From Blastobasis lacticolella (Eukaryota; Arthropoda; Insecta; Lepidoptera; Blastobasidae): a stretch of 64,000 bases of DNA. The stretch lies in NCBI GenBank assembly GCA_905147135.1, contig LR990052.1, positions 13,888,200 to 13,952,199 on the forward strand. The letters run 5' to 3'. The position numbers and the translations under genes were made by a program. Positions 36,701 through 43,430 of the stretch are shown here, piece after piece. The notes beneath the pieces are model-generated. The model had not been told where the DNA came from. It ran no database searches and was given only the letters and a program-made list of their open reading frames with translations. The stretch's first letter is position 1. Every line of letters begins with the position of its first letter.

Positions 36701-38590
36701 ACCATCTGTAGTATAACACATCATTCTGGGTACCCTTTAGGAACTTGTCGTAGTTCTCCGTAACCCATTCATGTTTCTGTTCGAACTTGTAATTATGGAA
36801 TAGCGGATACCATACTTTCGTTGGCCTTTCTCTATAGTATTGGCAAACATTTTCAGCGTAGCTATTCAATATTGTTTGTATTGAAGTCATTATCTGAAGT
36901 GACGTCAAGTAACCAACGCGATTTAGGTAGGTAAGTATATAGTTGGTTGTAGTATTTTACTTGTTTGATATGTCTGATCATATTACATCAACAGCCCGTA
37001 CAGTCGACTGCAGGACTTAACCTCCTCCAAATTAGAGAAGGGTTTGGCCGTGCTAAACAGAAAACGGTGCTGCCCATTTTCTGATATTCGGAGGTCAAAT
37101 GCGGCATCGAACCATGTCACTTGATTCGGTCATTCCTGACGTCAAATGATAATCACGAGTGTTACACCAGATTTCACCTCCGCCACTGTCGTTCTTATGC
37201 CAATTCCCTCCCTTATGTATTATGGCTCTTCTTCTTGCCGAGTCTATGGCAATAGACATAATACTTTAGAGGCTCGAGGTCTTACATCGTGCAAATGTCA
37301 AGGCACAGCATAAAAGGTGGTGTATGGTTTGTGGTGCACCGCACACGCATGTTTCGTCGTCCGTGTAGCCCCATTTGGACAAATTTTCCTTGCATCTAAC
37401 CAACCAGTAGTAGTAGTAGAGTCTATTTTCCATACAGGCCACGCCAAGTCATCATGGCCCAGTGGAAGTTTCTCTGTATGTGGTAGATAATTCGGGAGTG
37501 AGAGAGAGTCTCTTTCAAATAGAACAAATACATTTAAATACCTCGGATCCGTGCTGCACGAGACCTAAAATAGCGACCCTGATGTCAAGTTCCGAAACTC
37601 TGCAGGCGGGCTTGGGCAAAATGGCGGGCTGTTATCTAAGACAAAGAGGCTTAGGCATATCAAACAAGAGTGATGCTTTATGGCTGCAAAACCTGCTCGA
37701 CGAAGTACATCCACGATCTCCACGCAAACGAAGAGTAGGTACATCCGTGGTGGCCTTGGCGTGAGAGATATCGCAGATAAGTTTGGTCACGTATTGCGAA
37801 AAATCCAGGGATAAGTCGAAAATAGGTGCCTAAACCTGCCGGTATCAGAAAAGAGGCCCCGAGAGCGGCCCAAGAAGCGATGGATCTACATCGGTCGCCG
37901 AGTCGGATGCGAGAACCATCGGCATGCGTTTACTATGTTTAGAGCAGTTTTCCTTAGTAATGTGGATTTGGGAGAGATCTATGGTCTATCATTGAACGTT
38001 CTTCAGCTGAGATAATGCAACATTTTCGCAATATTTCAGCCTGACAAGACAATAATAAATAAGAACTTCCTGTAAACATCCTATTAATAATCAAATACCT
38101 CTACAGATGAAATGACACGGTCACTATTATAAAATTAATTTAATTTAATTTTTTTGAATTTAATTTTTACCTCCAAGGCTCCCAGCTAATGATTTACTTA
38201 AATACCTATGAATTATATACCTATAGGTACATTAACTAATGATATGCCTTTTAATAATATCACCTGTATCATGCCAGTAGTATGACCCACGATTAAATGC
38301 TCTCCATCCGGCGAATACACAAGAGCAGTGATGAAGCCTTGTTCTGACAGAAAGTTCAGCTTTATATTTTCTTCATCATAGAAATCCTTAAAGAACCGGT
38401 CAATGTTACCAGTTATCCACGTCGGTTCAGGACGCTTGTAGTTCCGCTCAGCAAATGAGAGGAACCTGTAAGTAACGCCTCCTTCATCTTCAGCTAGCTG
38501 CTTGTGAATGCGTTCCTTGTACTCTCGTACGAAAATTTGTATGTCGGATTCTATCTTTAATAGATTGTGGCCACTGTCTTCAGCCCACAT
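18356..38590 (-). CDS. WD40 repeat protein of unrecognised family, 8 exons
   Basis: Joined in order on the minus strand, the exons are 38590-38264, 35520-35365, 33686-33560, 32343-32240, 28302-28153, 23249-23169, 20324-20166 and 18766-18356. All acceptors are AG and all donors GT, and the phases agree throughout (1515 nt, 504 residues). The protein shows beta-propeller blades: SPDGEHLIVGHTTGMIQ (about 93-109), VVGYNDTSIRVFD (about 221-233), WDNTLRIWD across an exon junction (about 283-291), ITGSWSPTEALCLWD (about 320-334) and VIIGGSGTCCVEVIN (about 376-390). The last 70 residues are acidic and proline-rich. WD40 propellers act as docking platforms; the substrate or complex here cannot be told. 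An alternative N-terminal exon lies at 36612-36893. The donor after 20166 (GTTGGT) is weak but is the one that keeps phase. Confidence 0.85.
18811..18987. mobile_element. MITE with imperfect terminal inverted repeats
   Basis: The left end AGTGTCCGATCGAAGG and the right end CTTCGATCAAACACT pair imperfectly, and the arms share CCGAAGC words. The element sits in the last intron of the WD40 gene, about 45 bp from the exon 8 acceptor. Confidence 0.6.
19615..19820 (+). mobile_element. Jockey-like LINE 3' end, decayed
   Basis: Plus-strand phrases AGGTTGTGGAATAAGCTCTC and, near the end, GCTACCTTAGTGGTATTTAT correspond to the LWN..LP region and terminal sequence of the retrotransposon at 26318. Much of the middle is diverged. 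Confidence 0.55.
19851..19980 (+). repeat. CCGGACACCACACGG repeat, 5' part
   Basis: It begins CACAGCCCACAACAGTCCAC, the 5' signature of the family, and continues to the GCCTGCAAAGCGTGGAGATT region. The 3' half is missing. Confidence 0.65.
20166..20324 (-). CDS. WD40 gene, exon 7
   Basis: It encodes 53 residues from RNHCITGSWSPTEALCLWDL to YIYACRYWRSSS. The acceptor CCCCAG at 20325 is preferred over a second CAG 30 bp inside because only this one continues the frame from exon 6 and restores the ITGSW strand. Donor is GTTGGT. Confidence 0.82.
20774..21045 (+). mobile_element. SINE-A copy, full length
   Basis: A tRNA-like head (GACGACCTGAGTGGTTCAAT, with B box GGGTTCGATTCC) is followed by a body with GGGTCTGGGTGTTCTGTGTA, then GGGGCTAGATGGCGCTGTG, and a TTTATTTATT tail. 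Seven related copies occur in the window. It lies in the WD40 intron between exons 6 and 7. Confidence 0.82.
21293..21412 (+). repeat. Repeat I copy
   Basis: The phrase CGCCACTCGTTAGATGTACC followed by TCCTAATACCGTTTGCG matches 29305-29405 in the same orientation. It is a dispersed, non-coding repeat. Confidence 0.6.
21435..21764 (+). mobile_element. SINE-B copy, full length
   Basis: A diverged SINE-B: head CGTCAATGGCCTAATCGCTA, body with AAGGTTCCCCAGTTAACAAG, and end ATATTGACGCCAAGA. Confidence 0.7.
22145..22390 (-). mobile_element. SINE-A copy, minus strand
   Basis: In minus orientation it shows the head CGACTTGAGTGGTTCAGTGG and a B box (GAGTTCAATTCTC), and its A/T tail sits at the low-coordinate end. 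Confidence 0.78.
22400..23160. other. WD40 intron sequence without other features
   Basis: Part of intron 6. I see no exon, RNA gene or recognisable repeat. Confidence 0.4.
23169..23249 (-). CDS. WD40 gene, exon 6
   Basis: A 27-residue exon beginning IWDTRCQVGCMMTF and ending VANNSIDIN. It completes the WDNTLR|IWD blade signature begun in exon 5. Flanked by TTTTTCACAG and GTAAGTAAT. A perfect 40-bp palindrome begins 19 bp upstream of its first base. Confidence 0.85.
23268..23307. repeat. Perfect 40-bp palindrome
   Basis: The left half (23268-23287) is exactly the reverse complement of the right half (23288-23307), with the centre CTTAAG. It lies in the WD40 intron, near where the branch point for exon 6 would be expected. 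Confidence 0.9.
23441..23530 (+). mobile_element. RTE-like LINE tail fragment
   Basis: Phrases CGCCTGCCAAGTCTGGAGAT and GGTCCAGTGGACTATTTAGC, followed by GGCTGTTCATAATG, resemble the tails at 15795 and 48520. Confidence 0.45.
23690..23933 (-). mobile_element. SINE-A copy, minus strand
   Basis: The minus-strand head carries CTGAGTGGTTCAATTGGTTA and the B box GGGTTCGGTTCTC. The tail lies near 23695. Confidence 0.8.
23940..24540. other. WD40 intron sequence without other features
   Basis: No exon, RNA gene or clear repeat seen. Confidence 0.4.
24560..24760 (+). repeat. GGACGACGGTGGCC repeat, longest copy
   Basis: The segment includes ACACGGACGGACGGTTCAAC, GGCCACCGTCGTCCAGGACA and GAAGAACCCCATGTTATAAT. 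Reverse-oriented pieces occur at 7615-7752 and 51710-51800. An open frame crosses it, but it has no recognised domain. Confidence 0.6.
25410..25495 (-). repeat. tRNA-like sequence, probably a SINE head
   Basis: On the minus strand GCCCGATGGCTAAGTTGG resembles an A box and GTAGGTTCGACCTC a B box. The acceptor stem does not pair and no anticodon arm is convincing. It is therefore read as a tRNA-derived relic, not a working tRNA gene. Confidence 0.45.
25593..25787 (+). mobile_element. Non-autonomous Helitron, 195 bp
   Basis: It starts with TC directly after an A and ends with CTAG directly before a T, which is the A^T insertion preference and the TC...CTRR structure of Helitrons. A short hairpin (AGAC/GTCT within AGACAGGACAACGTCTGTC) lies about 11 bases before CTAG. 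It has no coding sequence and lies in a WD40 intron. Confidence 0.75.
26318..27890 (-). pseudogene. Jockey-like non-LTR retrotransposon, 5' truncated and frameshifted
   Basis: Minus-strand frame 27883-27017 encodes reverse transcriptase fingers and palm: HPVPKKGDRSDPSNYRPIAI, FDRVWH, AGVPQGSVLSPTLF and the catalytic YADD box as CYADDST. It stops at 27017. A second frame, 26961-26446, continues with HLEYCSNLWAGAPAYQLG and LPRTLRLWNVLPGEVFPGEY. A one-base shift near 27020 separates them: past the stop, SIHILGVDIS reads on in another frame. The endonuclease and 5' half are missing. The 3' end (TGCCACCTTAGTGGTATAT on the minus strand) sits at about 26318. It lies in WD40 intron 5. Copies of the 3' part lie at 19615, 31885 and 39240. 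Confidence 0.85.
28035..28110 (+). repeat. Repeat K copy
   Basis: CGAAACGTCGGGAAAACAAA followed by TCGAAAAGGTGAGTCGCGTG has a close relative at 54960-55035 in the last arm intron. Confidence 0.55.
28153..28302 (-). CDS. WD40 gene, exon 5
   Basis: Fifty residues, METTYKVHKLRLQFIPKK to NVFASAAWDNTLR, holding the MHTGQV..L..HD turn typical of a WD repeat. Flanked by ACCCACAG and GTAATG. The exon is GC-rich relative to its introns, as expected for coding sequence here. Confidence 0.87.
28521..28602. repeat. Imperfect inverted repeat
   Basis: TTGGCAGTTTCG and CACATTTAA on the left pair with TTAAATGTG and CGAAACTGCCAA on the right, giving an imperfect hairpin of about 80 bp in WD40 intron 4. Confidence 0.6.
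28610..29300. other. WD40 intron sequence without other features
   Basis: No exon, RNA gene or clear repeat family recognised. Confidence 0.4.
29305..29405 (+). repeat. Repeat I copy
   Basis: CGCCACTCGTTAGGTGTGCC followed by TCCTAATACCTTTGGCGAGG matches the copy at 21293-21412. Confidence 0.6.
29981..31130. repeat. Tandem array, three units of about 360-400 bp
   Basis: Units start at 29981, 30338 and 30744 with GTTGTAATGTTTACGCAAGA or a close variant. Each includes TTGCACGGGG, a GGTGGTTTATAAATTCAATT type phrase and GCTGAAAGTGC. The third unit is interrupted at about 30985-31075 by a TTTATTGCAC retroelement tail and then resumes. No conserved open frame is shared by all units. Confidence 0.8.
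30985..31075 (+). repeat. TTTATTGCAC retroelement tail inserted in the tandem array
   Basis: ATATACTTTATTGCACACGA followed later by GGTGGGCTTAAATAAAT resembles the repeat at 53205. It splits the third tandem unit and so is younger than the array. Confidence 0.5.
31140..31880. other. WD40 intron sequence without other features
   Basis: AT-rich spacer. No exon or repeat family recognised. Confidence 0.4.
31885..32085 (+). mobile_element. Jockey-like LINE 3' end
   Basis: CACTAAGGTTGTGGAATGAA, TTAACGGGGTCGGCAACGTG and CATCAGGCAGGCCGTAAGCT reproduce the last 200 bases of the element at 26318, on the opposite strand. The frame is broken. Confidence 0.75.
32240..32343 (-). CDS. WD40 gene, exon 4
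   Basis: It encodes RLPALCLGITADQSRMVV to FDMETQE, with a split Gln codon at its start (C from exon 3 plus AA). It contains the textbook blade VVGYNDTSIRVFD. Flanked by TTGACAG and GTTAGTAG. Confidence 0.87.
32412..32720 (+). mobile_element. Non-LTR reverse transcriptase C-terminal relic
   Basis: The plus frame encodes INAARLRWLRHIERMGEDCA, GRPRYRWIIEVRKDLRQL and NWGQVAQDWDQWRVLVSEAK. The LRW.GH.ERM..GRP..RW pattern is the C-terminal part of insect non-LTR endonuclease/reverse transcriptase proteins. It lies antisense to the WD40 gene in intron 3 and is joined to a SINE-B at 32722. Confidence 0.75.
32722..33070 (-). mobile_element. SINE-B copy, minus strand
   Basis: Minus orientation: head GGAGCATCGGTTGCATAGTG, B box GATTCGAATCCC type, and end CATTAACGCCAAGATAT at the low-coordinate side. 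Confidence 0.78.
33213..33463 (+). repeat. CCGGACACCACACGG repeat, full copy
   Basis: It begins after an ATC run with CACAGCCCATAACAGTCCAC, continues through CTTGGCAGGCGGGATGGAGA and CGCCTTGTACGACACCCACG, and ends GCCGGACACCACACGGCC. This is one of the most complete copies in the window. Confidence 0.82.
33560..33686 (-). CDS. WD40 gene, exon 3
   Basis: It encodes IDTAVRQDTKQFCIIADPAL to VSCYSTPFIS plus the first base of a Gln codon. Flanked by GGTATTCAG and GTAAGTATA. The blade signature is weaker here than in other exons, but splice phases join it cleanly to exons 2 and 4. Confidence 0.78.
33740..34330. other. WD40 intron sequence without other features
   Basis: A plus-strand open frame near 34075-34308 has no recognised motif. 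Confidence 0.4.
34335..34456 (+). repeat. GACGAAGTCGCGGGC dispersed repeat
   Basis: GCAGACGAAGTCGCGGGCAA followed by GAGCT is a phrase usual at the end of Helitron-like repeats in moths and butterflies. The terminal CTAG is not intact here. Confidence 0.45.
35365..35520 (-). CDS. WD40 gene, exon 2
   Basis: Fifty-two residues, MRHGSTGYVLTTLRNIQF to DGAVYRIEIPN. The acceptor CTCTTTGCAG is only ten bases long before a SINE-A copy begins, so the branch point must lie in SINE-derived sequence or very near it. The donor is GTATGA, phase 0, which fits both exon 1 (38264) and the alternative exon (36612). Confidence 0.87.
35531..35800 (-). mobile_element. SINE-A copy abutting the exon 2 acceptor
   Basis: Full-length SINE-A in the sense orientation of the WD40 gene. 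Head CGACCTGAGTGGTTCAATGG, B box GGGTTCGATTCCC, A/T tail ATTTATTATTTATTAC ending next to CTCTTTGCAG. It is nearly identical to the copy at 39488, so it is probably a fairly recent insertion. Confidence 0.85.
36612..36893 (-). CDS. WD40 gene, alternative or duplicated N-terminal exon
   Basis: The minus frame reads IMTSIQTILNSYAENV to GYITAVMYSPNGLYIIVGHS, ending GLIQ before GTATTTC. It aligns with exon 1 in WVTENYDKFL versus WITGNIDRFF and in the blade end (YSPNG..IIVGHSTGLIQ versus YSPDG..LIVGHTTGMIQ). It can start at ATG 36890 or be spliced in at a CACTTCAG acceptor (36894). Both choices keep phase 0. It may be an alternative first exon, a mutually exclusive exon, or a tandem duplicate. Confidence 0.7.
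36975..37110 (+). repeat. Degenerate dispersed repeat
   Basis: CAACAGCCCGTACAGTCGAC followed by TGCAGGACTTAACC and later CTGCCCATTTTCTGATATTC resembles the CCGGACACCACACGG family, but most of it has diverged. Confidence 0.4.
37440..37960 (+). mobile_element. RTE-like reverse transcriptase relic
   Basis: Around 37534 the DNA encodes FKYLGSVLHET, which follows the catalytic palm in RTE-type enzymes. At about 37849 it encodes KRPRERPKKRWIY, the usual basic C-terminal motif. Stops and shifts separate the two. It lies in the first WD40 intron, antisense. Confidence 0.65.
38264..38590 (-). CDS. WD40 gene, exon 1 (start of coding)
   Basis: ATG at 38590 opens 109 residues: MWAEDSGHNLLKIESDIQIF, then GNIDRFFKDF, and the first blade ITALVYSPDGEHLIVGHTTG. 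The donor CAG|GTGATA leaves phase 0, matching exon 2. An upstream untranslated exon, if any, was not identified. Confidence 0.85.
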
Positions 38591-38639
38591 TGTGTGAGAG
38601 TTATTCTGATCTTCGATTCTATTTTGTGATCTTCTTTGT

Positions 38640-39070
38640 TAAATTAGAACGGACGTTGCTTTATTTGCAGAATGCAAGCCGAACCCATAGGTTATGTCCA
38701 ATTTCTTTTCCGTACATTTATTTTTCTCTTTGAAGCAGAATGTGCCAAGGAGAGAGGAGATAAAAACTATGTTTTGTCTATTTTACGTGGCGTGATCATA
38801 GAAGAAGTAATGCCCATAGAGGTCTATTGTCCAATTTCTAAAATCTAAAATTAATATAGGATGTTAGGCGATTGGCACATTGCAACGGAACACTGTACGG
38901 TGCTGCGGAAAACGCTAGGGTAAAGGGTGGTCAAAGAAAATATAACCCACAGCAGAATTCTAGGGAGTAAGTTGACGAAAATGTAAAAATAGTTTTTCAA
39001 GACAGGAGTAGGTACTTAAAATACCTACTTAAGTTTCAATAGAAATATTTAATGAATTAGGATTCGCCGT
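38640..39070. other. Intergenic upstream region of the WD40 gene
   Basis: The promoter of the WD40 gene should lie here or just upstream, but no TATA box or initiator could be assigned with confidence. Confidence 0.35.
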
Positions 39071-39074
39071 ACGC

Positions 39075-39240
39075 AGGAGCGTCGGTGGCCGAGCGGTTGA
39101 GTATCCGACTCGTAAGCTCCCGCTGCGGCCATGTACCAATGACTCTTTTCTGAGTTATGTACATTATTTGAATTCTAACCGACGCACTTACGGCGAGTAA
39201 AAACGTCATGATGAAACCTGCAAATTCAGGCAATGTCCAT
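39075..39240 (+). mobile_element. SINE-B head, 3' truncated
   Basis: GGAGCGTCGGTGGCCGAGCG, GTATCCGACTCGTAAGC and CATGTACCAATGACTC match the SINE-B head. The copy breaks off where LINE sequence begins at about 39240. Confidence 0.7.
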
Positions 39241-40305
39241 TAACGGCATTCCGATTGGGGACGACAAAATTTAGTCCAATTTAACCCCACTAAGACATAA
39301 GTATGCAAGTTCGCCGCAAAGAAAACTCCATTCGTTGTAGCTCCTCAGTATCCTAGGTGTCGACATCTGCAGTGACGTCCAGTTTTTGTCAAGTCATTTG
39401 GAAGAAAAGATCAAGCTCGCATCTATAAAGCCAGGTGTGCTTAACAGATCCAAGCAATTCTTCACGCCGGGCAACGACTTCTCCTATAAAAATAAATAAA
39501 TAAATATTCGTGGACAAATTCACACAGCGCCATCTAGCCCCAAACTAAGCAAAGCTTGTACTATGGGTGCTAGATAACTGATATACTACTTAAATACTTT
39601 TTTTTTAAATACATACTTATTAAACATAGAACACCCAGACCCGTAACAGAAATTAAAATTCATCATTTCAATTTCTGCCCGGCCGGGAATCGAACCCGGG
39701 ACCTCTTGCGTGGCAGACCGCGGCATGTTGACCATTGAATCACTCAGGTCGTCAAAGGCTCAAGTCAGTCAGACAGACACTATTTGGAGTATTGCTCCCA
39801 TCTATGGGCGGGAGCACCGGCATATCAGCTTGGTCCTTATGACTTGATCCAAAAGTGCGCTGAGAGAATTGAATTGAATTGTGAGAGTTGTGAAAAAAGT
39901 GGTATTGAGCCGCTGAGTCAGCGGAGGGAGAGCGTCTCCCTTTGTGTGTTCTACCGCTTGTACAACGGTGTTTGTTCTGAAGAACTGTTTGACATGATGC
40001 TTACAGCTTACATTCTATTATCGCACCGCTCGCCACCGACGTTCATCCTCACACCTTGGAACCAAATTGGTCGCGAACTGTGCGGTTCCAAAGGAACTTT
40101 CTCCCACGCACACTAAGGTTGTGGAATGAACTACCTGGAGAGCTTTTGCCTGGAGAGTACAACATGGAGTTCTTCAAGAAAGGGGTAAAAAGGTTTTTAC
40201 GGGGTCGGCAACGCGTGGGAGATGCAAATGGTATTGCAAACTGCAGTGACTGCTCAGCATGGATCAGGCAGGCCGTAAGCTTGTTTGCCTCCCTAGTAAT
40301 ATAAA
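39240..40305 (+). pseudogene. Jockey-like LINE 3' half with a nested SINE
   Basis: Plus-strand remnants match the element at 26318: GCTCCTCAGTATCCTAGGTG, then after a SINE (39488-39753) EYCSHLWAGAPAYQLGPY, EPLSQRR and FQRNFLPRTLRLWNELPGEL, ending GLF-type tail near 40305. Frameshifts at about 39870 and 40050 break the frame. Confidence 0.8.
39488..39753 (-). mobile_element. SINE-A copy nested in a LINE
   Basis: It is nearly identical to the SINE at 35531 and includes the same GTCAAAGG downstream of the head. It interrupts the retrotransposon between CTTCTCCTATAA and the LEYCS-coding part, so it inserted after the LINE. Confidence 0.85.
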
Positions 40306-40309
40306 AAAA

Positions 40310-40398
40310 TGACTACTGAATTTGTAACCATGTTCCAATATGGTAAGGTTCCCCTAGTAGCAGGGTCAAGGAGGTCAGATGGTAGTCGCTCATTTGAG
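40310..40398 (+). mobile_element. SINE-B body fragment
   Basis: ACTGAATTTGTAACCATGTT followed by AAGGTTCCCCTAGTAGCAGG and GAGGTCAGATGGTAGTCGCT match the middle part of SINE-B. Confidence 0.6.
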
Positions 40399-40546
40399 AC
40401 CAACAAAAAAGTCTTATATTCCGACCAGGACAACAAATAATTTCTTCGTCCTTTTCATTCTTAGCAGATTTTGTATGTTGGGATCTCGTTCATAGCTTGT
40501 CATCTCTATGTTATTCTCCCTCTACAGTATATCCTCTTTGCTATAC

Positions 40547-41131
40547 CTTGTCTAAAATAGGATGATAATTTTGACAGATCACAGTAGGGATGTGGTTGTG
40601 TAAAATCGTTAATGAATCTATTCGATTATCGATTATCATTCTCATAGAACTTGGAATCGATAGTTGCATGGTTATGCTATACGTATTATACAAAATAAAC
40701 TATTTATTTTCTTCTGAATTAATAATTTATTAATACGACATTAAAAACCCTTCTACAACGACGATTATGACATGTACGTATTTCTATTCGGTCAGTCATC
40801 CTATTACGTAGAATACGCGCGACTCGAAATCGTTGTTGTGAAAGGTCTCTTAAGGTGAAATCCAAACAAAGAATAAGAGTTTAGTTACAAAAAATAATAA
40901 GGTTACCTAAATGTTAATTTTTAATATTCGATTATATTATATCAATATCGATTTTCGATTGTCTGTTGTTATTCGTTATTCGTGGCACTTCACTAAAAGG
41001 GCGGGGTCTGTCTATGAAGTACGACATTTTCCGTAGTACATTTTACCGAAAAAAACTCAAAACTTCATAGGCGTGCGCCAAAGACCAACAATTAGTGAGC
41101 TGTCAAAATTATCATCCTATTTTAGACAAAG
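40547..41131. mobile_element. MITE with 30-bp terminal inverted repeats
   Basis: The left terminus (40547-40577) and right terminus (41100-41130) are reverse complements over about 30 bases; the shared core is TCTAAAATAGGATGATAATT. The inside is AT-rich and non-coding. No obvious target duplication was found. Confidence 0.8.
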
Positions 41132-41136
41132 CATAA

Positions 41137-42420
41137 GAACCTATTTCAAGCGATTATCAATTACCAAAATTGTCGGGGCGCTATCTAGCGAGTGATAAGG
41201 AATTTTTTAGATACCTATTGGAAAACTGCTCATTGAGCCAAAATTGGAAAAATTTCAAACTCGCTAAGCTCGCCTATTTTTTTATTTTCAGCCTACTTTT
41301 ATTACAATGAGGAGTTTTCCAGTAGGTACTGTCAATTGGTTTCAAAAAGCATCAATAGATGGCGCTCCTACAATTTTGGTAAATTTTTACCAAAAGGTTC
41401 AACGAAATGTATTTTAATACAAACCTTTCATATTATCTGTGATTAGTATTGCGTCCATTCTTGATCCTAGTGTCCATGAAACGAATTGACTCAGTCAAAT
41501 TGATGTTTGTTTGGTTTGCAATAATTTATTACAACCTCTAAAATGGTTAAAAACTATTGATAAATAAAAAATTATCCAATACAACGTACCCAGTGTTTAT
41601 ATTCTGTTTGCTAAGAACCTATTTCAAGCGATTATCAATTACCAAAATTGTCGGGGCGCCATCTAGTGAGTGGTTAGGAATGCTTTAGATACCTATTGGA
41701 AAACTGCTCATTACCCCATATTTTAAGCTTGGTAATGAGGAGTTTTCCAGTAGGTATTGATAGTTGGTTTCAAAAAACACTAATAGATGGCGCTCTTACA
41801 ATTTTGGGAATCTTTTTATAATCTGTATGATGGTGGCAGTGATTTCATGTAGCCAACTAATATTAAACTTCAAAATAAAATGTTTATTAATATAAACATA
41901 ACTGTTAAAGGTTGAACGAAATGTAAAAAGAAATATTTCTTGTAGTTGGCACTATGTTCCATTATTATTACAACCTCAAAAATGGTTGAAAACTATTGAC
42001 AAATACAATATTATCCAATACAACGTACCCAGTGTTTATATCCTGTTTGATGAACCAATTTTAAGCGATTATCAATTACCAAAATTGTCGGGACGCCATC
42101 TAGTGAGTGGTTAGGAATGCTTTAGATACCTATTGGAAAACTGCTCACTGGGTACCTACGTTGTATTGGATAATATTGTATTTATTAATAGTTTTCAACC
42201 ATTGTACAGGTTGTAATAAAATGGAACAAAGCACTATTCATAAAAATAAGTGTTTGTACATTTTGTTCAACCTTTAAAAGTTATGTTTATATTAATAAAC
42301 ATTTTATTTTTAGGTTTAGTATTAGATGACTGCATGATATCAGTGCCAAAATCATACAGATTTAAAAAAGAATACCAGAATTGTAGGAGCGCCATTTATT
42401 GATGCTTTTTGAATCCAACT
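41137..42420. repeat. Array of foldback units with an inverted end
   Basis: Three units start near 41137, 41615 and 42055 with AAGCGATTATCAATTACCAA. Each complete unit is itself palindromic: TTGGAAAACTGCTCATT pairs with AATGAGGAGTTTTCC, and CCAAAATTGTCGGGGCGCC with GGCGCTCTTACAATTTTGG. Between units lies CCAATACAACGTACCCAGTG. From 42140 the order is reversed (ACGTTGTATTGGATAATATT), so 41815-42050 and 42140-42400 form a long inverted repeat. Confidence 0.8.
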
Positions 42421-42433
42421 GTACTCCTCTTTA

Positions 42434-43083
42434 GCGGATACTACACACACGATATATATCGTGATTCACGCAGGATCACGATATTTATCGAGTGTGTAGC
42501 CTAGAGTATCACGAATCGTGATACGGATCACAGGATTTCCGAAAATCCAGAAATCTACGATCCGTATCAAGTATCGTGCGATATATATCGAGCGTCTAGT
42601 ATCTAGTCGATATTTATCACGACATTTCTGTCAAACTGACAGATAAATAACGTAATTTCAAATTTATTTTCATTGTTTGTGTTTATTTTCAAGCTGCTGT
42701 GGCCACTATGGACTTGGACAGTTACTATAAAAGTATAAAAAGTCAACAAGATCCTCATCCTCATAATTTTACTCATTTTTTTCTCTTCACGCGTCTTTTT
42801 AATCCTAATGCTAATACTATAGCAACGCTAGCTTAATCAGTCATTTTGGTAAAAATACGTAAAAATCGTAAATATACACCAGCGACGCGTCAAAAATGCT
42901 TTTTTTTAGGCTAGGCATTGGCAACTTAGTCTATTCAGCCATCAAAATGAATGAAAGAATGCACAGACTAAAGAAAATATCGACGATTCTTATCGTGTGT
43001 GTAGGGTCGACTTGCGATCCAAAATATTACTCGATATGGATCACGATACGTATCACGATATATATCGTGTGTGTAGTATCCGC
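42434..43083. mobile_element. 650-bp element with 30-bp perfect terminal inverted repeats
   Basis: Positions 42434-42463 and 43054-43083 are exact reverse complements, beginning GCGGATACTACACACACGAT. The inside near each end holds several ATCACGAT and CGATATATATCG palindromes. A short frame at 42708 (MDLDSYYKSIKSQQDPHP...) ends after about 42 codons and is not recognised. No target duplication is clear. It lies about 310 bp upstream of the probable arm start site. Confidence 0.85.
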
Positions 43084-43389
43084 CTTTGAATTTGGTGACC
43101 GAAGCTATAAGGTATAAGCTTATACATACTCGGAAAGGTGTTTTGTAAAAATATACTAAGTTTTGCGCATTTTGTGCTTTCTTTTCAGAAAAGGTACTAA
43201 TTTTCTGAGAAGAATGAGCAAATTTTGTACATTTTCCACACTTTTTTCTCTCATAAGAAAAAATTTGCTCTACACGCTCTTTTTTCGTCGAGTCTTATAT
43301 ATTTGATTTTAACACAAAAATTATTTCATCGATTTTAATTTCCCGCATCAAACAGTAAATTTAATATTATGATCTGTTGCATAAAATGG

Positions 43390-43430
43390 AACGTCAGTGT
43401 CGATTTGTGTTTTGATTTGTGAAGTTGGCA
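43390..43430 (+). promoter_or_regulatory. arm: Probable arm core promoter (initiator plus DPE)
   Basis: TCAGT at 43394-43398 fits the insect initiator, with A+1 at 43396. AGTTG at 43423-43427 is exactly at +28 to +32 and fits the RGWYV downstream promoter element. No TATA box is evident about 30 bases upstream. The assignment rests on these two short motifs and on the splice donor at 43651. Confidence 0.4.
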
